Assembly (NCBI GenBank): GCA_958442925.1
Contig: CAUCIO010000041.1
Span: forward strand, 1-14,752
Origin: an uncultured Clostridium sp.
GTDB lineage: Bacteria; Bacillota; Clostridia; Lachnospirales; Lachnospiraceae
Length of the DNA: 14,752 bases
Reading direction: 5' to 3'
The notes beneath the pieces were generated by a model that had not been told where the DNA came from, ran no database searches, and was given only the letters and a program-made list of their open reading frames with translations. Below, piece after piece: positions 1 to 7,414 of the stretch; position 1 is the stretch's first letter, and each line of letters opens with the position of its first letter. Made by a program: the position numbers and the translations under genes.

Positions 1-616
1 CAAGCGGGATCACTCCGACGCTGATCTGGTGGCCGGCATTCCAGATTCCGGTATCGCCCATGCAGTAGGATATGCCAACGCGTCCGGTATCCCCTTCGCC
101 CGTCCATTTATTAAATATACGCCTACCTGGCCCCGTTCCTTCATGCCGGCCAATCAGAATCAGAGAAGCCTGATCGCCCGCATGAAGCTGATTCCGGTAG
201 ACTCCTTAATCCGAAATAAAAGCCTGCTTTTAATTGACGATTCCATTGTACGCGGAACACAGCTGGGTGAAACCACAGAGTTTTTATATGAAAGCGGCGC
301 CAAGGCGGTTCATATCCGTCCGGCCTGCCCGCCATTAATGTTTGGATGCAAATATCTGAACTTCTCCCGTTCCAACTCTGAGATGGATCTGATCACCCGG
401 CGAATTATCAAAGAGCGCGAGGGAGACAATGTTTCTGAAGAACTGTTAGCCGATTATGCAAATCCGGACAGTAAAAATTACAAAGAGATGGTAGAAGAAA
501 TCCGCAAAAAACTGAACTTTACAACGCTTCAGTTCCACCGTCTGGACGATCTGGTGGAATCCATCGGAATTTCCCCCTGCAAACTCTGTACCTACTGCTG
601 GAGCGGAAAGGAATAG
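1..616 (+). CDS. Amidophosphoribosyltransferase (PurF-like), 3' part only
   Basis: The reading frame is open from the left edge, so the N-terminal glutamine amidotransferase half is missing. The first visible residues lead into AGIPDSGIAHA, typical of the PRTase half of amidophosphoribosyltransferase, which makes 5-phosphoribosylamine from PRPP and glutamine, the first step of purine synthesis. The PRPP-binding loop LLLIDDSIVRGTQ lies at about nt 224-262. Cysteines in PACPPLMFGCKYL and in the tail CKLCTYCWSGKE resemble the iron-sulfur cysteines of Bacillus subtilis PurF. Around these motifs it departs from classical PurF: KYTPTWPRSFMP and RPACPPLMFGCKY stand where I recall GRTFIQPTQ and RIASPPIKYPC. 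It may therefore be a second, divergent PurF-type protein, so I give no gene symbol. A LysR gene follows 13 nt after the stop. Family assignment is firm; the exact role is less so. Confidence 0.85.
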   Translation, partial: KRDHSDADLVAGIPDSGIAHAVGYANASGIPFARPFIKYTPTWPRSFMPANQNQRSLIARMKLIPVDSLIRNKSLLLIDDSIVRGTQLGETTEFLYESGAKAVHIRPACPPLMFGCKYLNFSRSNSEMDLITRRIIKEREGDNVSEELLADYANPDSKNYKEMVEEIRKKLNFTTLQFHRLDDLVESIGISPCKLCTYCWSGKE

Positions 617-629
617 CACAGAAAAACGC

Positions 630-1538
630 ATGGAAATCAATTACGATTACTATCGAATCTTTTACTATGTAGCCAAATACAAGAGCTTCACCCAGGCGGC
701 CCATGCCTTGCTGAATAACCAGCCTAATATTACCCGTTCCATGAACAATCTGGAAAATCAGCTGGGCTGTCAGCTGTTCATCCGCTCAAATCGGGGCGTG
801 GAGCTTACACCGGAAGGAGAGCGCCTGTTTTCCCATGTCTCTGTGGCTTACCAGCATCTTCAGGCAGCAGAAATGGAACTGGGGCAGAACCGTGAGCTCC
901 AGAGCGGAAGCGTCTCTGTGGGTATCAGCGGCAGCGCTCTCCACGAAGTCCTTCTGCCGAATCTGCCCCGGTTTCGCAGCCTCTTCCCCGGAATCAGGCT
1001 GCGGCTGATATCTGCCGGAAAAGCTCAGGCCATCCCGCTTCTTAAAAAAGAGCGCATTGACTTTGCCCTGTCCACTCTGGCAGAGGAGGAAAGAGAAACA
1101 GAGCCCCCTTTCAGGGAAACTCCCCTGAAAGAATTCAGGGAAATTCTCATCGGAGGCAAAAAATACAGCTTTTTAAGCGAGCATCCCAGACATCTGGCCG
1201 AACTCTCCGGCTTTCCTCTCATAACGCTGGGAAAAACTGCCGGATCCTTTGAAGATTACCGCTCCCTCTATCAGAGTCTGGGGCTCTCTCTGATTTCCGA
1301 TATGGAGGCGGCTTCTGCAGAGCAGCTGCTTGCGCTTGTACAGGCTGGCTTAGGACTGGGCTTTCTTTCTGAGCATCTGGCGGAAACTGCCTTGTCTTCC
1401 GGTTCTGTTTTTCGGATTCCGCTGGCTGAGAAGCTGCCTGTCAGGCGTTGCAGTTTAATCGAAGACTCCAGCCGTTCCCTGAGCCAGCCTGCTGCTCAGC
1501 TGATAAAGCTGCTGCTTGATCAAAATAAAACAGAATAA
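630..1538 (+). CDS. LysR-family transcriptional regulator
   Basis: A 302-residue protein with the usual length and layout of LysR regulators: an N-terminal winged helix-turn-helix (about residues 3-62, with SFTQAAHALLNNQPNITR and a wing ending near ELTPEGERL), a linker helix, and a C-terminal effector-binding domain from about residue 90. The start at 630 fits the family, because the DNA-binding domain begins right away (MEINYDYYRIFYYVA). No good Shine-Dalgarno sits at normal distance: the nearest AAAGGA is about 18 nt upstream, inside the end of the preceding gene. With only 13 nt between the genes, co-transcription and translational coupling with the PurF-like gene are likely. The effector and target genes cannot be read from the sequence. 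LysR genes often regulate a divergent neighbour, but here both neighbours are co-directional or convergent, so the target may lie elsewhere. Confidence 0.9.
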   Translation: MEINYDYYRIFYYVAKYKSFTQAAHALLNNQPNITRSMNNLENQLGCQLFIRSNRGVELTPEGERLFSHVSVAYQHLQAAEMELGQNRELQSGSVSVGISGSALHEVLLPNLPRFRSLFPGIRLRLISAGKAQAIPLLKKERIDFALSTLAEEERETEPPFRETPLKEFREILIGGKKYSFLSEHPRHLAELSGFPLITLGKTAGSFEDYRSLYQSLGLSLISDMEAASAEQLLALVQAGLGLGFLSEHLAETALSSGSVFRIPLAEKLPVRRCSLIEDSSRSLSQPAAQLIKLLLDQNKTE

Positions 1539-1589
1539 CAAAGAAAGGGCGCGTGAAAAACTTTCGCTTTTTCACGCGCCCTTTCTTTG
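1539..1589. terminator. Bidirectional terminator between the LysR gene and pckA
   Basis: A perfect 22-bp inverted repeat: arms 1539-1560 and 1568-1589 with a 7-nt loop. A GC-rich core (GGGCGCGTG) is flanked by A/T tracts on both sides. It begins directly after the LysR stop codon and lies about 40 nt beyond the pckA stop on the other strand, so it can end both convergent transcripts. Confidence 0.9.
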
Positions 1590-1628
1590 CTTTCAGGTAA
1601 TTAAGGCCGAATTATCAGCCTTGAAATC

Positions 1629-3221
1629 TTAGGCTTTTGGACCTGCGTTCTTAATTTCCTCAGGCATATCCGGGTACTTCTTGTCGAAGTTATCCTTAAA
1701 CATCTTAGCTAACTTTGCAGCAGCCTCGTCATAGGCAGCCTTGTCAGCCCATGTATCTCTTGGATTCATAATCTCAGCCGGAGCGCCTGGGCAGGACTGC
1801 GGAACATCTACGTTAAATACGTCGTCATGCTTGTACTCTGCCTTCTCCAGCTCACCGTTTAATGCAGCTGTAACCATGGCTCTTGTGTAGGACAGCTTCA
1901 TTCTGCTTCCCACTCCGTAAGGACCGCCTGTCCAGCCTGTATTTACAAGGTAAACCTTGGTATTGTACTTTCTGATTCTCTCACCTAACATCTCTGCGTA
2001 TACAGATGGATTTAACGGCATGAACGGCTCGCCGAACAGGGTGCTGAAGGTCGGCTGCGGCTCCTTGATTCCGCGCTCTGTACCGGCTAACTTGGATGTG
2101 AAGCCTGTTACAAAGTGGTACATAGCTGCATTTTCATCCAGTCTGGAGATTGGAGGAAGCACACCAAACGCATCAGCTGTCAGGAAAATAACTACCTTCG
2201 GAACGCCTCCTACGCCTGGAATCTGAGCGTTGTCAATGTAGGTAATCGGGTAACCTACACGTGTATTCTCTGTGATGGAATCATCGTCGTAGTCTGGAAT
2301 TCTGGTCTCCGGATCAATCACTACGTTCTCTACCTCGCTGCCGAAACGGATAGCGTTGTAGATCTCCGGCTCGTTCTTCGGATCCAGGTTAATACATTTT
2401 GCGTAGCAGCCTCCTTCAAAGTTGAATACGCCGTTGTCGCACCAGCCGTGCTCGTCATCTCCAATCAGCTTTCTGCCCGGATCTGCAGACAGAGTTGTCT
2501 TTCCTGTTCCGGAAAGTCCAAAGAAAATAGCTGTCTCATGAGTCTCAGGATCCATGTTTGCGGAGCAGTGCATCGGAAGCACGTTCTCCTCAACCGGCAT
2601 TAAGTAGTTCATAACGGAGAATACAGATTTCTTAATCTCTCCGGAGTACTGGGAACCGGCAATCAGAACGATCTTCTCCTGGAAGTTTACGATAATAGCA
2701 GCTTCAGAATGTGTTCCGTCTACTGCCGGATCACAGGTGAAGCCAGGAGCTACTACCAGTGTAAAATCTGCTGCTCCGTAGTTCTCCAGCTCCTCTGCTG
2801 TCGGTCTGATTAACAGCTGATGGATGAACAGGTTCTGGCTTGCGAACTCATTGACAACCATAAACTTTCTGGTGTACTTCTTATCAGCGCCTGCAAAGCC
2901 CTGGAACACGTATAATTCCTTATCTGCCAGGTATGCGAACATTTTATTTTTAATAGACTGGTAGGCATCTTCAGAGATAGCAACATTTACGTCTCCCCAG
3001 GCAATCTTATCATGTACGTCCTTTGTGTCCACGATAAACTTATCTTTCGGTGAGCGGCCTGTGTATTTGCCTGTGGTAACAGAAAGGGCACCTGTATTTG
3101 TAAGCACGCCCTCACCGCGGCGAAGAGCCTCCTCTACCAGGCGGGCAGGGTTTAAATTGTAGTGAATCTTGCCTGTGGTGTTCTGAATTCCAATCATTTC
3201 TAAGCTGTGGTTTTCTTTCAT
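1629..3221 (-). CDS. pckA: Phosphoenolpyruvate carboxykinase (ATP)
   Basis: A 530-residue protein of full family length. It interconverts oxaloacetate plus ATP with phosphoenolpyruvate, CO2 and ADP in the cytoplasm. This serves gluconeogenesis, or in many anaerobes CO2 fixation toward oxaloacetate with ATP gain. Visible active-site elements match the ATP-type enzyme: substrate-binding Arg in GRSPKDK (R56), Tyr and Lys in GSQYSGEIKKS (Y192, K197/K198), His in PMHCSANM (H218), the P-loop GLSGTGKT (235-242), metal-binding Asp pair in LIGDDEHGW (D255-D256), and the late NTGWTGGPYGVGSR segment. The start has AGGAGG at 3229-3234 with normal spacing. A terminator upstream (3358-3391), a candidate promoter (3308-3336) and a terminator downstream make it a single-gene unit, separate from the peptide operon although on the same strand. 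I see no defect. Confidence 0.97.
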   Translation of the reverse strand: MKENHSLEMIGIQNTTGKIHYNLNPARLVEEALRRGEGVLTNTGALSVTTGKYTGRSPKDKFIVDTKDVHDKIAWGDVNVAISEDAYQSIKNKMFAYLADKELYVFQGFAGADKKYTRKFMVVNEFASQNLFIHQLLIRPTAEELENYGAADFTLVVAPGFTCDPAVDGTHSEAAIIVNFQEKIVLIAGSQYSGEIKKSVFSVMNYLMPVEENVLPMHCSANMDPETHETAIFFGLSGTGKTTLSADPGRKLIGDDEHGWCDNGVFNFEGGCYAKCINLDPKNEPEIYNAIRFGSEVENVVIDPETRIPDYDDDSITENTRVGYPITYIDNAQIPGVGGVPKVVIFLTADAFGVLPPISRLDENAAMYHFVTGFTSKLAGTERGIKEPQPTFSTLFGEPFMPLNPSVYAEMLGERIRKYNTKVYLVNTGWTGGPYGVGSRMKLSYTRAMVTAALNGELEKAEYKHDDVFNVDVPQSCPGAPAEIMNPRDTWADKAAYDEAAAKLAKMFKDNFDKKYPDMPEEIKNAGPKA

Positions 3222-3307
3222 GAAATTGCCTCCTGTCAGTTATAATTTTTTACCTATAGATTATATATTACACTTATTATGCGACATCTGTAAAATATAT
3301 TTTTTAT

Positions 3308-3336
3308 ATTTTAATCATATCATTTTAATATATCAA
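3308..3336 (-). promoter_or_regulatory. Candidate sigma-A promoter for pckA
   Basis: On the - strand, TTGATA (3331-3336) and TAAAAT (3308-3313) are separated by exactly 17 nt in a very AT-rich gap. Each box matches the consensus at 5 of 6 positions. The promoter lies between the upstream operon terminator and the pckA ribosome binding site and would give a leader of roughly 80 nt. AT-rich sequence yields chance matches, so confidence is moderate. Confidence 0.55.
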
Positions 3337-3357
3337 TAGAGAATTCCCTGTAAATCG

Positions 3358-3391
3358 AAAAATAGCCGCCACAGAACTCTCTGCAGCGGCT
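3358..3391 (-). terminator. Rho-independent terminator of the peptide operon
   Basis: On the - strand, a 12-bp stem (arms 3380-3391 and 3364-3375, two of the pairs G-U) closes a 4-nt loop and is followed by ATTTTT. It starts about 15 nt after the M42 peptidase stop codon, so it ends the transporter-peptidase operon before pckA. Confidence 0.85.
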
Positions 3392-3406
3392 GTCACCACC
3401 ATTTTA

Positions 3407-4525
3407 TCAAAGGATATTCCGGCGCATCACAGCGTCGATTCTCTCTTTATCAAGGCTTCTGATAACTTCTACAGCCATCTTTACTGTAGCATCAATATCT
3501 TCCATAGCGCAGAAGTTATAGTGGGTGTGTACGTACCGGGATGGAATTCCCAGCACCAGAACAGGAACTGCTTTTCCTGTCAGGCTGATTTTGCCTGCAT
3601 TGGTGCTGCCTCCCCGTCTTACGGCATCCTGATATTTGATTCCGCATTTTTCTCCGATTTCCTGAGCCAGACGGATAAATTCAGGATTTGACACGTAGCT
3701 GGCATCCAGGTGGCGTATCTGAGTTCCTGCCTTTAAGCTGCACTGGGCAATTCCAGGGCGGAAATAAAAGTCATCTGCCGGAGATCCCTCAAACACAATA
3801 GCTAAATCCGGGAGAACCTGCTGAGCTGTTACCTGAGCTCCTCTGGTTCCTACCTCCTCCTGTGATGCAAAGCCTCCGACTACCTCAACAGCCAGCTGGT
3901 TCGACTCTTCCTGAAGAGCCTTCATGGTACTCAGAATGCTTACGCAGCCCAGACGGTTGTCAAAGGCCTTTCCGTAGCAGATACCGTGTTCCTCATCATA
4001 CTCAAATTTCACATCCGGCATCACCGGATCTCCCACTGCAATTCCATAGTCCTCCATTACTTCTCTCCGGCTGGAGGCTCCCACGTCAATTCTGATATCC
4101 TCGATATTTAAGGAATTGTCCGCCCGCTCTGCAGCAGTCAGAAAATGAACTGGCTTGGAAGTAGTAATTCCTCTGATTTTCTTTCCCGCTCTGTTCTTCA
4201 CAATGACAGAATGGGCCGGAATATTCGTATTATGAATACCGCCCAGGCAGATAATGTCAAGCAGGCCGTTCTCCTGGATATTCTGAACCATAAAGCCTAC
4301 TTCATCAGAATGGGCATCCAGCATTAAAACAGGACGTTTTCTGTCTGCCTCCGGCATACAGCGTTTTTTTGCCTCCTCATTCATATAGGCATATACATTG
4401 TGCATAGCGTCATGCTCCAGATAAAGACTTCCGCTGTGCTTTTTCACTGCCTGTACAACCTCTTCCTCAAACCCGCTGGGGCCGAAGGCATTGGTAAGAT
4501 CCTCTACCATCTTTAAGTCTGCCAT
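3407..4525 (-). CDS. M42-family metallo-aminopeptidase
   Basis: A 372-residue cytoplasmic peptidase of family M42 (relatives: glutamyl aminopeptidase PepA, FrvX, YsdC). These are large oligomeric di-metal enzymes that remove N-terminal residues from short peptides. Metal and catalytic residues can be placed: H72 in AHSDEVGF, D189 in AFDNRLG, the pair E223-E224 in SQEEVGTRGA, an acidic residue E246 in FEGSPADD, and H333 in SRYVHTH. The usual ligand at the fourth position is Asp; here it is Glu, which I recall in some clostridial members. The start has AGGAGG about 10 nt upstream. It is the last gene of the operon, 45 nt after the M55 gene, and a terminator follows. It probably trims imported peptides after the D-specific enzyme has acted. 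Substrate preference (Glu/Asp, Leu or broad) cannot be read from the sequence. Confidence 0.92.
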   Translation of the reverse strand: MADLKMVEDLTNAFGPSGFEEEVVQAVKKHSGSLYLEHDAMHNVYAYMNEEAKKRCMPEADRKRPVLMLDAHSDEVGFMVQNIQENGLLDIICLGGIHNTNIPAHSVIVKNRAGKKIRGITTSKPVHFLTAAERADNSLNIEDIRIDVGASSRREVMEDYGIAVGDPVMPDVKFEYDEEHGICYGKAFDNRLGCVSILSTMKALQEESNQLAVEVVGGFASQEEVGTRGAQVTAQQVLPDLAIVFEGSPADDFYFRPGIAQCSLKAGTQIRHLDASYVSNPEFIRLAQEIGEKCGIKYQDAVRRGGSTNAGKISLTGKAVPVLVLGIPSRYVHTHYNFCAMEDIDATVKMAVEVIRSLDKERIDAVMRRNIL

Positions 4526-4570
4526 AGTTTTTATTCCTCCTGTCTGTATCAGTTCTGCATTCTGTCAGCC

Positions 4571-5371
4571 TTAGTAAACCATAAAGGAATGAGCTGTCAC
4601 AATATCCTTATAATCTCTGCTGACTACCCGGTTGGTTCTCTCATCCACCCGCTCTGCGCCTGGGAAGAAGGACATCTGGTACGCCTTTTTCAGATCCTTA
4701 TAATTGACTACGTACTCAAACTCCTCCGGCATAGGGATCCGGCAGGCCTTCAGATCTCCGATGAGAGCTTTCTTCACCTTCTCTTTTAAAAGCCGGTCCG
4801 CTGCCGCCACGCTCATATTGATAGTGCTGGCTCCCACACCCTTTTTCACAGCCGCCGTGGTAATACCGGGAACCATTTCCTGTGCCAGGCCGCAGATTGC
4901 CTCGTCGCCTGAAATAAAGACAGCCGGAACGCCCATCATGGCGGCTGTGTAGGTGTTGAGCATAAACTCGCTCATTACCTTTCCGTTCAGAAGAATCTGA
5001 TTGCTGTTTCCCGTGGAGGTATGGCTGATGGGATTGCCTCCGCAGCCTGCCGGAGAATGGTAGCCTACGTAGAGTACACCGTCAAAGGTCTCATCCAGTC
5101 CAAACATCATATTATACGGATGGCCGCTCTTTCCCCGAATCAGGGTCACTCCCTCCGGCATGGCGGTGAAGTCAATGTTGGTAGCATCCCCATGTCCGTC
5201 CTTTACTACAATCTCAGAGGCTCCTGCCTCCAGAGCCGCCTGGCAGACAATCGCCACTTCCTCTGTCATTCTCCTTGCAAACTGCTGGTATTCCGGTCTT
5301 TCCTTATGAGTTTCGCTGGCAAGGGTCGTACCGACGCAGCCTTCAATATCAGCGCTGATAAACAGCTTCAT
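4571..5371 (-). CDS. dppA: M55-family D-aminopeptidase (DppA-like)
   Basis: Family M55 zinc peptidase, relative of Bacillus subtilis DppA, a decameric cytoplasmic enzyme that releases N-terminal D-residues such as D-Ala from peptides. I chose the second ATG (5369-5371; 266 aa). AAGGAG at 5381-5386 lies 9 nt from it but touches the first ATG (5378-5380) with no spacer. With this start the zinc ligands fall at D8 and E10 (SADIEG), H60 (KDGHGDA), H105 (GYHSPAG) and E135 (VMSEF), almost the numbering of B. subtilis DppA (D8, E10, H60, H104, E133). A further His in SHTSTG (H117) is likely active-site. The gene lies 35 nt after the OppF-like ATPase gene and 45 nt before the M42 gene. This mirrors the B. 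subtilis dpp operon, where dppA accompanies a peptide ABC transporter. The context suggests intracellular use of D-amino-acid peptides. Confidence 0.92.
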   Translation of the reverse strand: MKLFISADIEGCVGTTLASETHKERPEYQQFARRMTEEVAIVCQAALEAGASEIVVKDGHGDATNIDFTAMPEGVTLIRGKSGHPYNMMFGLDETFDGVLYVGYHSPAGCGGNPISHTSTGNSNQILLNGKVMSEFMLNTYTAAMMGVPAVFISGDEAICGLAQEMVPGITTAAVKKGVGASTINMSVAAADRLLKEKVKKALIGDLKACRIPMPEEFEYVVNYKDLKKAYQMSFFPGAERVDERTNRVVSRDYKDIVTAHSFMVY

Positions 5372-5380
5372 AACCCTCAT

Positions 5381-5386
5381 CTCCTT
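5381..5386 (-). promoter_or_regulatory. Ribosome binding site deciding the M55 start
   Basis: AAGGAG on the - strand, 9 nt before the ATG at 5369-5371. The upstream in-frame ATG at 5378-5380 directly abuts it and is too close for use. Confidence 0.75.
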
Positions 5387-5406
5387 TTCCTATTTCCTCT
5401 GGTATC

Positions 5407-6396
5407 CTACTTAGCGTTAGGATTTTCCTTGTCATACAGGTGGCAGTATACGAAGTGATCGTCTCCTACCTGGTATTTCTTCGGCGCTTCCTTCTTGCAG
5501 ATCTCCATGCACTTGGGACATCTGGTGTGGAACTTACATCCAGATGGAGGATTGATAGCGGAAGGAATGCTGCCTTCCAGAATGATTCTCTCCTTTTTTA
5601 CTGTCGGATCCGGAATCGGAACTGCGGACAGCAGGGCCTGAGTGTAAGGATGCATTGGATTCTTGTACAGATTGTCCTTGTTTGCCTCCTCCACGAAGTT
5701 GCCCAGGTACATAACGCCAATCCGGTCGCTGATGTGCTCTACTACGCTCAGATCATGGGCAATGAAAATATACGTCAGATGGTATTCCTTCTTCAGCTTG
5801 CTCATCAGATTTAATACCTGGGACTGGATCGATACGTCAAGGGCGGAAACCGGCTCGTCGGCGATGATCAGCTGCGGACGCACTGCCAGCGCCCTGGCGA
5901 TTCCGATTCTCTGCCTCTGGCCGCCGGAGAACTCGTGGGGATACCTTCTGGCATGGTAATCATCCATACCTACTTCTCTCAGCAGGCGCACAACCGCCTC
6001 GTCAATCTCCTGCTTTCCCTGAACCAGACCATGAATCTGAAGGGGCTCGGCCAGAATATCGTGAATAGACATTCTGGGATTCAGGGATGCGTACGGATCC
6101 TGGAAGACCATCTGTACTTTTTTTCTGACGCTTCGCATCTTTTTGCTGTTGTAGCCTCTGATATCCTCGCCGTCCAGGATAATTTTTCCGTCTGTCGGTT
6201 CGATAAGCTTACAGATGGCTTTTCCCAGGGTGGACTTTCCGCATCCCGACTCGCCTACAATGCCGAATACCTCGCCCTTTTTCACCTCGAAGTCTACGCC
6301 GTCCACTGCCTTTACAAAGGCCTTCGTTCCAAATAAGCCGTCTGACACAGGATAATACTGTTTCAGACCTTCTACCTTTAATAAATCTTCTGCCAT
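5407..6396 (-). CDS. Oligopeptide ABC transporter ATP-binding protein, OppF/DppF type
   Basis: A 329-residue cytoplasmic ATPase that pairs with the OppD-type ATPase to drive peptide import. ABC motifs in order: Walker A GESGCGKS (48-55), Q-loop Q99 in MVFQDPYASLNP, signature FSGGQ (156-160), Walker B LIIADE (176-181) and switch His H214 in IAHD. The sequences ASLNP and VSALDVSIQSQ and the C-terminal oligopeptide-type tail identify the peptide subfamily. The tail carries cysteines C287, C293, C300 and C318 in the same spacing as in the partner ATPase. The gene starts 12 nt after the OppD-type gene behind an AAGGGGGG ribosome binding site and precedes the M55 gene by 35 nt, so it sits mid-operon. 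All catalytic motifs are present. Opp versus Dpp naming cannot be settled from sequence. Confidence 0.95.
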   Translation of the reverse strand: MAEDLLKVEGLKQYYPVSDGLFGTKAFVKAVDGVDFEVKKGEVFGIVGESGCGKSTLGKAICKLIEPTDGKIILDGEDIRGYNSKKMRSVRKKVQMVFQDPYASLNPRMSIHDILAEPLQIHGLVQGKQEIDEAVVRLLREVGMDDYHARRYPHEFSGGQRQRIGIARALAVRPQLIIADEPVSALDVSIQSQVLNLMSKLKKEYHLTYIFIAHDLSVVEHISDRIGVMYLGNFVEEANKDNLYKNPMHPYTQALLSAVPIPDPTVKKERIILEGSIPSAINPPSGCKFHTRCPKCMEICKKEAPKKYQVGDDHFVYCHLYDKENPNAK

Positions 6397-6408
6397 AACC
6401 GTCCCCCC

Positions 6409-7386
6409 TTATTTATCGCAGAGCCAGCATCTGCTCTGGTGTCCGTTTCCGAGATCAAAGAATCCCGGTTCCTCCTCTTTGCACCGCTCTGTAGCGTAAG
6501 CGCACCTGGGGGCGAACTTACAGCCCTTAGGCATATATTTGGGGTTCGGCACGTTTCCTGGAATAGAGTCTAACTCCTCCACATGCTCGCCCAGCTTTGG
6601 AATGGATTTCAACAGGCCCTGTGTGTATGGATGGGCCGTCTTTCCAAAAATGTCGTACACATTTCCCTTTTCTACCACACGGCCGCAGTACATAACCACT
6701 ACCTCATCGCAGGTCTCCGCCACTACGCCCAGATCGTGTGTAATAAACATAATGGAAGTTCCGATTTCCTTTTTCAGATGGTTCATCAGATCGATAATCT
6801 GAGCCTGAATCGTCACGTCAAGAGCTGTTGTCGGCTCATCGGCAATGAGGATCTTAGGGTTGCAGACAAGAGCCATGGCAATCATGACACGCTGTCTCTG
6901 GCCGCCGGAGAGCTGGAAGGGATATTCGTTGACAATTCTCTCCACACGGGGAAGGCCTGTCTTTTTTAACATCTCCACGGCCATAGCCTGGGCTTCTTCC
7001 TTTGTTTTGCTCTGGTGCATTTTAATAGCTTCCACCAGCTGATCTCCAATCTTCATAACAGGATTTAAGCTGGTCATAGGCTCCTGGAAAATCATAGAAA
7101 TCTGGTTTCCCCTGATTTTTCTGCGCTCTTCAGCGCTTAAATTCGTAATATCGCGGCCGTCTAAGAGAATCTGCCCCTCCACTACCTTGCCTGTGGTTCC
7201 CATTAACAGCCCCATAACGGACAAAGCGGTTACGCTCTTCCCGCTTCCGGACTCTCCCACGATTCCAAGGGTGGAGCCCTCCTTCAGCTCAATATCCACT
7301 CCGTCCACCGACTTCACCACCCCGTTGTCAGTGAAGAAGTAGGTGTGCATATTTTTTACTTCGAGAATATTTTTCCTTGTATCCAT
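6409..7386 (-). CDS. Oligopeptide ABC transporter ATP-binding protein, OppD/DppD type
   Basis: A 325-residue ATPase, partner of the OppF-type subunit. Motifs: Walker A GESGSGKS (44-51), Q-loop Q101 in MIFQEPMTSLNP, signature LSGGQ (159-163), Walker B ILIADE (179-184), and H217 in ITHD. The sequence TTALDVTIQAQ is typical of the D-type subunit. The C-terminal oligopeptide domain includes the PKGCKFAPRC segment, with cysteines C289, C295, C302 and C320 spaced CX5CX6CX17C. In some DppD-type proteins such cysteines hold a [4Fe-4S] cluster; whether they do here is inference. The start at 7384-7386 has AAGGAGG six bases upstream. The gene follows the OppC-type permease gene by 28 nt. Two separate ATPase genes differ from E. 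coli GsiA, where both ATPase domains are fused, although the binding proteins here look GsiB-like. Confidence 0.95.
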   Translation of the reverse strand: MDTRKNILEVKNMHTYFFTDNGVVKSVDGVDIELKEGSTLGIVGESGSGKSVTALSVMGLLMGTTGKVVEGQILLDGRDITNLSAEERRKIRGNQISMIFQEPMTSLNPVMKIGDQLVEAIKMHQSKTKEEAQAMAVEMLKKTGLPRVERIVNEYPFQLSGGQRQRVMIAMALVCNPKILIADEPTTALDVTIQAQIIDLMNHLKKEIGTSIMFITHDLGVVAETCDEVVVMYCGRVVEKGNVYDIFGKTAHPYTQGLLKSIPKLGEHVEELDSIPGNVPNPKYMPKGCKFAPRCAYATERCKEEEPGFFDLGNGHQSRCWLCDK

Positions 7387-7414
7387 TTGATTCCTCCTTC
7401 TGTCCTCTGCCTGT

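Noticed and set aside
2115..2603. 162-codon open frame on the + strand opposite pckA
   Set aside because: It is antisense to conserved PEP carboxykinase coding sequence, shows no recognisable domain, and I see no ribosome binding site.
1629..4525. pckA as part of the peptide operon
   Set aside because: A clear terminator (3358-3391), a 185-nt gap and a candidate promoter separate it from the M42 gene.
5021..5458. 145-codon + strand open frame spanning the M55/OppF-type junction
   Set aside because: It overlaps two well-supported - strand genes and their ribosome binding site; its composition looks like a frame shadow.
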